Positions 57,250 to 64,000 of a DNA stretch of 64,000 bases are shown here, in pieces. Within the stretch, counting starts at the first letter, position 1. Each line of letters starts with the position of its first letter. Position numbers and translations under genes: made by a program. Source of the DNA: Tolumonas lignilytica (GTDB lineage Bacteria > Pseudomonadota > Gammaproteobacteria > Enterobacterales > Aeromonadaceae); assembly GCF_000527035.1 (NCBI RefSeq), contig NZ_AZUK01000001.1:248001-312000 (forward strand). The letters run 5' to 3'. Under the pieces are notes generated by a model that saw only the letters and a list, made by a program, of their open reading frames with translations, was not told the origin of the DNA and made no database searches.

Positions 57250-58857
57250 ATGAAACTTATTCGTATGAACTTATATGGCTTGGCATTTTTTTGCGGCATT
57301 TCATTGTGTTCATCGCAAGTCTTAGCTGTTCAAATATCCAGCAAAATTGACAATCAACAGATCTCCTTAGGTCAAAGTTTCACTTATACTATTACCGCCG
57401 ATGAAAACCTTAGCAATGACGCGTTAGATATTCGCCCCCTTTTTAAAGACTTTATCATTGGTAATCTGCAAATTACCCATCCCAGCACAACAGAAACTGT
57501 CTGGATAATCCCACTACAACCGGTTGCGGCAGGTGATGTCATCATTCCCGCATTACAAATTGCAGATACGCAATCTGAACCGCGTACACTTAATGTAATA
57601 GATGGAAACACACAAAGTCCATCTAACAACACTGTATCTACAGCGTCAGAGTCAGAGCTTATACCTCCGCCTCATTTGATAGAATCTCAAATCAGTACAA
57701 ATACGGCCTATCCAAATGAGATAATTAATTATTCCGTCACACTGGTTAAACGGGCAGATCCTGAAAATAAGCCCCCTATTGTGCCTTCAGTCAAGGAATT
57801 AACAATCGTTCCTGTTGGCCAACCAACTGAAGACAAAGAAATATTTGCTGACCATTATCAGGAAACGTTAACCTATCAATATATTTTAATTCCGAAAACG
57901 ACTGGCACCATAAACGTACCCGGCTTTGCTATTGCCTCTGATAACACACAAAAATCAGCCGATCAGATTATCGAAATCAAACCAATTCCCACATCATTTC
58001 AGGGAAAAGATAATGATTGGTTGCCCAGCGAAGGAATTACACTGGAAGAACGTTGGGAGCCACAAACCAGCTATGCAAAAATAGGACAACCCATAACTCG
58101 TATTATTACTTTAACAGGCATAAATAATACTCCTGAACAATTGCCCTCATTAGCTTTACCTGAATTGTCGAATGTTCGTGTTTATAGTGATGGGCAGAAA
58201 AGTGATCAACAATTACAAAATGGTATGTTAGTCAGTCAAAAAACCTTCAAGCAAGTTTTTGTGCCTGAGAAAAATACCGCATTTGTTGTACCTTCACTCA
58301 CATTAAATTGGTGGAACACCATTAGTGATCGCGCCCAAGTTGCGACATTGGACGAACGGAAATTTCAGGCGTCAGTGATCAAGGAAACTAAATCAGTTAC
58401 AGTCACCACCCCTGCAATATCAAAACATATAACAGCCTCTCGCGATTGGCATTTTATAATATCAAAAATACTTATCACACTCGGCTTTTCCATTGCCATG
58501 ACAACGCCTGTCATTGCTGTCATTTGGTATAATCGGAAGAGAATACGGGCTCGACGTAAGTTGAATCTGTATTGGCAGGATCTGCAGCACGCCTGCATCA
58601 ATAATGATGCTATGCAGACTTATCAAGCTCTGCTAGCTTGGGCTTCTTGCCGCTGGCAAATGATATTCACTAATGTTGAAATGCTGCCTTTCTACTCAAT
58701 ACTGAAAATAGAATTAGATTCATTGCAGTCAGCCTGTTTCAGCGAGGAAACAACAAGCTGGAATGGAAAAAAATTAGCGCAAGTTTTACGGCGAGTTAAA
58801 AAAATACAAATAAAATCAATACCATCAGAAGCCCGCACTGATGAGTTCAGCTATTGA
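57250..58857 (+). CDS. BatD-like exported membrane protein
   Basis: 535 residues: a signal peptide (ending SSQVLA), beta-rich oxygen-tolerance domains (about 30-395: VQISSKIDNQQISLGQSFTY, FKQVFVPEKNTAFVVPSLTL), one membrane helix (about 405-425) and a cytoplasmic helical tail. Assigned to the BatD family by layout and position at the end of the moxR-bat operon. The operon ends at the shared terminator with ihfA. Confidence 0.88.
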   Translation: MKLIRMNLYGLAFFCGISLCSSQVLAVQISSKIDNQQISLGQSFTYTITADENLSNDALDIRPLFKDFIIGNLQITHPSTTETVWIIPLQPVAAGDVIIPALQIADTQSEPRTLNVIDGNTQSPSNNTVSTASESELIPPPHLIESQISTNTAYPNEIINYSVTLVKRADPENKPPIVPSVKELTIVPVGQPTEDKEIFADHYQETLTYQYILIPKTTGTINVPGFAIASDNTQKSADQIIEIKPIPTSFQGKDNDWLPSEGITLEERWEPQTSYAKIGQPITRIITLTGINNTPEQLPSLALPELSNVRVYSDGQKSDQQLQNGMLVSQKTFKQVFVPEKNTAFVVPSLTLNWWNTISDRAQVATLDERKFQASVIKETKSVTVTTPAISKHITASRDWHFIISKILITLGFSIAMTTPVIAVIWYNRKRIRARRKLNLYWQDLQHACINNDAMQTYQALLAWASCRWQMIFTNVEMLPFYSILKIELDSLQSACFSEETTSWNGKKLAQVLRRVKKIQIKSIPSEARTDEFSY

Positions 58858-58909
58858 TATTTTCATCACCGATCTCGAAGCTCTGTGTATTCGGTGAACA
58901 GTCGGAAAT

Positions 58910-58939
58910 AAAAAAGGCCAGTTACACTGGCCTTTTTTT
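58910..58939. terminator. Bidirectional terminator between the bat operon and ihfA
   Basis: AAAAAAGGCCAG-TTACA-CTGGCCTTTTTTT, a 12-bp stem with A and T flanks. It overlaps the ihfA stop codon by two bases. Confidence 0.92.
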
Positions 58940-59255
58940 ATTCATCGTCAACTTCGTCGTCTTCAACAGGTCTCGCATGCTCAACCCGTGATTTTAACTT
59001 TTGACCTGGGCGGAAAGTAACCACCCGTCTGGCTGTGATAGGGATATCCTCACCAGTTTTTGGATTTCGACCCGGCCGTTCATTTTTTGTCCGGAGTTCG
59101 AAATTACCAAAGCCAGATATCTTCACCTGCTCGCCATTTTCAAGGGCCAAGCGGATATCTTCAAAAAACGTTTCAACCAATTCTTTGGCGTCACGTTTGC
59201 TTATTCCCAACTCAGTAAAGAGATGTTCTGCAATATCGGCTTTGGTCAAGGCCAT
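58938..59255 (-). CDS. ihfA: Integration host factor subunit alpha
   Basis: 105-residue DNA-bending protein forming IHF with IhfB. Characteristic blocks: [40 protein letters not shown] (the beta-arm Pro intercalates in the minor groove) and [19 protein letters not shown]. The acidic tail (VEDDEVDDE) is a little longer than in E. coli (99 residues). The ATG lies 2 nt after the pheT stop, as in E. coli. Confidence 0.97.
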   Translation of the reverse strand: MALTKADIAEHLFTELGISKRDAKELVETFFEDIRLALENGEQVKISGFGNFELRTKNERPGRNPKTGEDIPITARRVVTFRPGQKLKSRVEHARPVEDDEVDDE

Positions 59256-59257
59256 AG

Positions 59258-61648
59258 CTAGTCCCTCAAAGTAGCATTGAACTCTACTCGGAGTGCTTCA
59301 ACAACACGTTCCATTGTTTCGGCAATCTCCTTATCTTCCAGCGTACGTTCTACATTCTGCAGAACCATACTGAAGGCCAGACTTTTTTTCCCATCCGGCA
59401 CACCAGTACCCTGGTATGTGTCAAATAAGTTTATGCCAACTACATGATTTCCGCCAACTTTTCTTGCAGTTCGAAGAATATCATCTGCAGAAATTGCTTG
59501 GTCGACCACAATTGCCAGATCGCGACGGTTACCAGGGAATTTTGATACTTCAGCAAAAACTGGGATATTTCTCTGCAGAATCGCAGCTAATTCCAGTTCA
59601 AATACAATGGCTTTGCTCTTCAGTCCCAGTTTTTTCTCCAGTGATGGATGAACCACACCGATGTAACCTACTGATTTACCATTGAATTCTATTGAAGCTG
59701 ATTGTCCAGGATGCAAAGCTGGATGTTCACAACGCACAAAACGATAAGCCTCAGCATTCGCCGTCAGTTCCAATAATGCCTCGACATCGCCTTTCAGATC
59801 GAAGAAATCAACCGCACGGTTAGCAATTGTCCAACTTTCATCTGCCGCATTACCAGTAATAACCCCAGCCAGCATTGCTTCCTGACGAATACCATTTTCT
59901 GCACTAGCATCGCGAATAAAACGCAGGCCAGATTCAAACAGACGAACACGACTCTGTTGGCGATTTTGGTTGTAAACCACGGCGCCCAGCAGGCCCGGTA
60001 ACAAAGACACACGCATCGCCGACATATCCGACGCAATCGGATTTGGCAGAACGATTGGATCCGCAGTTGGTTCTAGCAATGACAGAACTTTAGGATCAAC
60101 AAAGCTGTAGGTAATGGCTTCTTGGAAACCACGATCAACCAACAGATCACGCAAGCGTTTCAGCGGTTGTTCGGCCTCTTTATGCTCAGACATGGTCAAA
60201 TGCGCTTCTGGGGCAATATTCGGAATATTGTCATAACCGTAAATACGCGCAATTTCCTCAACCAAGTCTTCTTCAATAGCTATATCAAAGCGCCAGCTTG
60301 GAACAGTTGCCTGCCAACCGGTGTCTGTCGCAATGACAGCTAAACCCAGACGAGTCAGAATATCGGTGACTTCCGCATCATCGAACGCCATACCAACCAG
60401 ACGGGTCAGTTTTTCACGACGCAGTGATACCGTTTTAATTACTGGTAGTGCATCTGTTGTTGTCTGATCAATAACAGGACCACAGCTACCACCACAGATC
60501 TCCAGCAACAACGCTGTAGCACGTTCCATGGCTTTATACTGTACCTGTGAGTCGACACCACGCTCAAAACGATGGGATGAATCAGTACGCAGACCATAGG
60601 CACGTGCACGGCCTGTGATAGACAACGGTTGGAAGAACGCACATTCCAGCATAATGTCAGTTGTCGTTTCAGCATCAACTCCGGTATCAGCTCCACCGAA
60701 AATACCCGCCATCGCGATCGGACCACGATTGTCCGCAATGATCAATGTATCGTCACGCAGAGATACTTCCGTTTGATCCAACAATGTCAGTTTTTCACCA
60801 GCGGTCGCACGACGAACCTGAATTGCTCCCTGCAACTTAGCCAGATCGAAGGCATGCATCGGCTGGCCCAGTTCCAACAGGACATAGTTTGTAACGTCAA
60901 CAATCGGATCGATAGAGCGCAGCCCACAACGACGCAGACGCTCCTGCATCCATAATGGGGTTTCCGCTTTTACATTCAGACCACGCAGAACACGACCTAA
61001 ATAGCGCGGGCAATCTGCGGTAGCTTGAACATTAATTGGATAGATATCGGTCAGAGTAGCTTCAACAGCTTTAATTTCCGGCTCTTTCAGCTCACACCGG
61101 TTTAATACTGCAATTTCCCGAGCCAGACCCAGCATACCCAAACAATCAGCACGGTTAGCCGTCAGGTCGACTTCGATACAAGAATCGTTCAGCGACAAGT
61201 ATTCACGAACATCAGTACCTATTGGCGCATCAGAAGGCAGCTCAATAATACCGCTGTGATCAGAACCGATGCCTAATTCAGCGAATGAACACAACATACC
61301 GTGAGATGGCAAACCACGCAGCTTCGCTTTTTTGATAACAAAATCGCCGGGTAATACCGCACCAACGGTAGCAACCGCAACCCGTAACCCTTGACGGCAA
61401 TTTGGTGCACCACAAACGATATCCAGCAGTTCGGATTCACCAACGTTGACTTTAGTGACACGAAGTTTGTCTGCATCTGGATGCTGAGCACATTCAACGA
61501 CTTCGCCGATAACCACACCGTTAAATGTACCGGCTACAGGCTCAATGCTATCGACTTCAAGGCCAGCCATTGTGATCTGTGCGGCTAGCGCTTCTGCAGA
61601 CAAGGAGGTAGGAACCAGCTCATCAATCCAGGCTTTATTGAATTTCAT
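59258..61648 (-). CDS. pheT: Phenylalanyl-tRNA synthetase beta subunit
   Basis: 796 residues. Domain order: N-terminal tRNA-binding domain (about 40-150, [20 protein letters not shown]), B3/B4 editing domain (about 210-385), B5 (about 400-470), core (about 480-685) and the C-terminal anticodon-binding FDX-ACB domain (about 700-795, [13 protein letters not shown]). Part of the alpha2-beta2 enzyme charging tRNA-Phe; the length is near E. coli (795). 12 nt after pheS. Confidence 0.98.
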   Translation of the reverse strand: MKFNKAWIDELVPTSLSAEALAAQITMAGLEVDSIEPVAGTFNGVVIGEVVECAQHPDADKLRVTKVNVGESELLDIVCGAPNCRQGLRVAVATVGAVLPGDFVIKKAKLRGLPSHGMLCSFAELGIGSDHSGIIELPSDAPIGTDVREYLSLNDSCIEVDLTANRADCLGMLGLAREIAVLNRCELKEPEIKAVEATLTDIYPINVQATADCPRYLGRVLRGLNVKAETPLWMQERLRRCGLRSIDPIVDVTNYVLLELGQPMHAFDLAKLQGAIQVRRATAGEKLTLLDQTEVSLRDDTLIIADNRGPIAMAGIFGGADTGVDAETTTDIMLECAFFQPLSITGRARAYGLRTDSSHRFERGVDSQVQYKAMERATALLLEICGGSCGPVIDQTTTDALPVIKTVSLRREKLTRLVGMAFDDAEVTDILTRLGLAVIATDTGWQATVPSWRFDIAIEEDLVEEIARIYGYDNIPNIAPEAHLTMSEHKEAEQPLKRLRDLLVDRGFQEAITYSFVDPKVLSLLEPTADPIVLPNPIASDMSAMRVSLLPGLLGAVVYNQNRQQSRVRLFESGLRFIRDASAENGIRQEAMLAGVITGNAADESWTIANRAVDFFDLKGDVEALLELTANAEAYRFVRCEHPALHPGQSASIEFNGKSVGYIGVVHPSLEKKLGLKSKAIVFELELAAILQRNIPVFAEVSKFPGNRRDLAIVVDQAISADDILRTARKVGGNHVVGINLFDTYQGTGVPDGKKSLAFSMVLQNVERTLEDKEIAETMERVVEALRVEFNATLRD

Positions 61649-61660
61649 GTTGATTGATCC

Positions 61661-62725
<1,065 letters not shown>

Positions 62726-62737
62726 TCATAACCGCCT

Positions 62738-62764
62738 AGTATAAATCGGGAATTAGGTGATCAA
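62738..62764 (-). promoter_or_regulatory. Candidate pheST promoter
   Basis: On the minus strand TATACT (62738-62743) is preceded by TTGATC (62759-62764) with a 15-bp spacer, about 95 bp before pheS. The spacer is short, so strength is uncertain. Confidence 0.4.
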
Positions 62765-62871
62765 AAGGCTGAATCACAGATTCAGGTGTTATGAAGACGA
62801 TTAACAGGCAGTTCCTGAGTCAGGAAAAGATAAACAGGGCAAATATCAATAAATTGGCCAGAAATAGAGAT

Positions 62872-62897
62872 AAAAAAAGGGAGGCAAATTGCCTCCC
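62872..62897 (-). terminator. Terminator of infC-rpmI-rplT
   Basis: GGGAGGC-AATTT-GCCTCCC on the minus strand, then seven T. It lies 18 nt after the rplT stop and separates it from pheST. Confidence 0.92.
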
Positions 62898-62914
62898 TCT
62901 TCGCACTTGTTCAA

Positions 62915-63271
62915 TTAAACCAGAGCGGCTTTCGCTTTCTCTACCAGAGCGGTAAAGGTCGCTTTGTCATGAACTGCGATATCGGAAAGGATCTTACGAT
63001 CGATTTCGATAGAAGCTTTCTTCAGACCGTTGATGAAACGGCTGTAAGACAGACCGTTTTGACGAGCTGCTGCATTGATACGTGCAATCCACAGTTGACG
63101 GAATTGACGTTTCTTCTGACGACGGTCACGGTAAGCATACTGACCAGCTTTAGTAACTGCTTGAACAGCTACGCGGTAAACACGGGAACGAGCACCGTAG
63201 TAACCTTTAGCCGCATTCAGAACTTTTTTGTGACGCGCACGAGCAGTCACACCACGTTTAACTCTTGGCAT
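62915..63271 (-). CDS. rplT: 50S ribosomal protein L20
   Basis: 118 residues, basic, nearly identical to family members ([46 protein letters not shown]). L20 is needed early in 50S assembly and in E. coli represses its own operon by binding the mRNA between infC and rpmI. Confidence 0.99.
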   Translation of the reverse strand: MPRVKRGVTARARHKKVLNAAKGYYGARSRVYRVAVQAVTKAGQYAYRDRRQKKRQFRQLWIARINAAARQNGLSYSRFINGLKKASIEIDRKILSDIAVHDKATFTALVEKAKAALV

Positions 63272-63286
63272 TTGTCAATCCTTCCC

Positions 63287-63484
63287 TTATGCGTATGGCA
63301 GCATTCTTGAAACTTGAGCCAAATCAGCTTTGGCAACCATGCCAGGCGCACGCAGGTGACGCTTACGCTTGGTAGTTTTCTTGGTCAGGATGTGACGTTT
63401 GTTGGCGTGTTTGCACTTAAAACCACCGGAACCGGTTTTTTTGAAGCGCTTAGCAGCACCACGGTCAGTTTTCATTTTTGGCAT
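63287..63484 (-). CDS. rpmI: 50S ribosomal protein L35
   Basis: 65 residues: [36 protein letters not shown] lies 6 nt before the ATG. 15 nt before rplT. A terminator-like hairpin lies in the spacer to infC. Confidence 0.99.
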   Translation of the reverse strand: MPKMKTDRGAAKRFKKTGSGGFKCKHANKRHILTKKTTKRKRHLRAPGMVAKADLAQVSRMLPYA

Positions 63485-63525
63485 TACGAACTCCGCATTG
63501 TGTTTGCCAGTAATGTAATCAGGCG

Positions 63526-63554
63526 AAAAAAACCATCAGATATAAATCTGATGG
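63526..63554 (-). terminator. Terminator-like hairpin between infC and rpmI
   Basis: On the minus strand CCATCAGAT-TTAT-ATCTGATGG (9-bp perfect stem) followed by seven T, 23 nt after the infC stop and 42 nt before rpmI. It would end or attenuate infC transcripts before rpmI-rplT. Confidence 0.85.
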
Positions 63555-63576
63555 CCTTTTTACTTGTTTGGCCTAA

Positions 63577-64000
63577 TTACCGTTTTTTAGGGGCCAGCAT
63601 CATGACGGCTTGGCGACCTTCCACTTTCGGGAAAGACTCCACTACAGCAAGCTCTTCCAGATCGTTTTTAACACGTTCCAGAACATTCATGCCGAGGTCT
63701 TGATGCGCCATTTCACGGCCGCGGAAACGCAGCGTTACTTTGGCTTTATCCCCTTCTTCAAGAAAGCGAATCAGGTTGCGTAGTTTTACCTGATAATCAC
63801 CTTCATCAGTTCCAGGACGGAATTTAATTTCCTTGATCTGGACCTGTTTTTGCTTTTTCTTCTGTTCTTTAACAGATTTACTCTTTTCGTAGAGGAATTT
63901 GCCAAAGTCCATAATACGACAAACTGGTGGTTCAGCGGTAGGGCTGATTTCTACCAGATCGACGCCGGCTTTAATTGCAGCATCCAATGCCTCTTCAATA
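63577..64000 (-). CDS. infC: Translation initiation factor IF-3, 5' end outside window
   Basis: The 141 C-terminal residues of IF-3, cut by the window edge. Visible are the end of the N-domain ([19 protein letters not shown]), the linker ([18 protein letters not shown]) and the whole C-domain ([18 protein letters not shown]). IF-3 controls start-codon choice and keeps subunits apart. Its start (often AUU in this family) is beyond the window. Confidence 0.98.
   Translation of the reverse strand, partial: IEEALDAAIKAGVDLVEISPTAEPPVCRIMDFGKFLYEKSKSVKEQKKKQKQVQIKEIKFRPGTDEGDYQVKLRNLIRFLEEGDKAKVTLRFRGREMAHQDLGMNVLERVKNDLEELAVVESFPKVEGRQAVMMLAPKKR

Overview
The window is a chromosomal segment of a gammaproteobacterium. 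Gene content and order (gyrA-ubiG, nrdAB-yfaE, lonH-fabA-rmf, zapC-pyrD-pepN, uvrY-uvrC-pgsA-tRNA Gly/Cys/Leu, infC-rpmI-rplT-pheST-ihfA) point to the Aeromonadales, with a Tolumonas- or Aeromonas-like organism the best guess. This rests on synteny and protein resemblance recalled from memory; no database was searched.

Layout. 1-2.5 kb: the 5' part of glgX (cut by the window edge) and a secreted protein that looks like an LprI-MliC lysozyme-inhibitor fusion. 2.5-6.6 kb: gyrA, divergent from ubiG and an overlapping HAD phosphatase. 6.8-10.7 kb: nrdA-nrdB-yfaE, behind a pair of NrdR-box-like sites. 10.7-14.7 kb: a LysE-type exporter, then a second-copy type secD-secF pair preceded by a small exported membrane protein that could be a translation-arrest sensor. 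15-17 kb: an SspB-like protein, a SpoIIAA-like protein, tapT and a probable GcvB-like small RNA. 17-26 kb: lonH-fabA-rmf, a DUF3466 protein, uup, rlmL and an initiator tRNA. 26.5-37 kb: mostly single metabolic, transport and signalling genes (LysR/MFS pair, yccF, yigZ, HD-GYP, rsuA, EamA, pilU, a YniA homologue lacking catalytic residues, yaeP, norM). 37-45 kb: zapC, pyrD, DUF2835, pepN, then uvrY-uvrC-pgsA and three tRNA genes.

45.2-52 kb is the accessory part. It starts exactly downstream of tRNA-Leu with three TGGGGAAC repeats (possible integrase arm sites). It continues with a second LysE exporter, a GC-rich diguanylate cyclase coupled to a 42-codon ORF, an orphan NifW-like gene, a decayed IS3-family element, a truncated gene, a frameshifted VOC gene, a cupin protein and an MgtC/DUF4010 membrane protein. 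52-58.9 kb is one tight operon: dsbB overlapping MoxR-DUF58-DUF4381-BatA-BatB/C-BatD. 58.9-64 kb, on the minus strand, is the translation cluster infC-rpmI-rplT-pheS-pheT-ihfA.

Most worth testing: the candidate arrest peptide upstream of secDF, the GcvB-like sRNA, the SspB-like adaptor with a retained ClpX-binding tail, the orphan NifW protein, and the small ORF coupled to the diguanylate cyclase.
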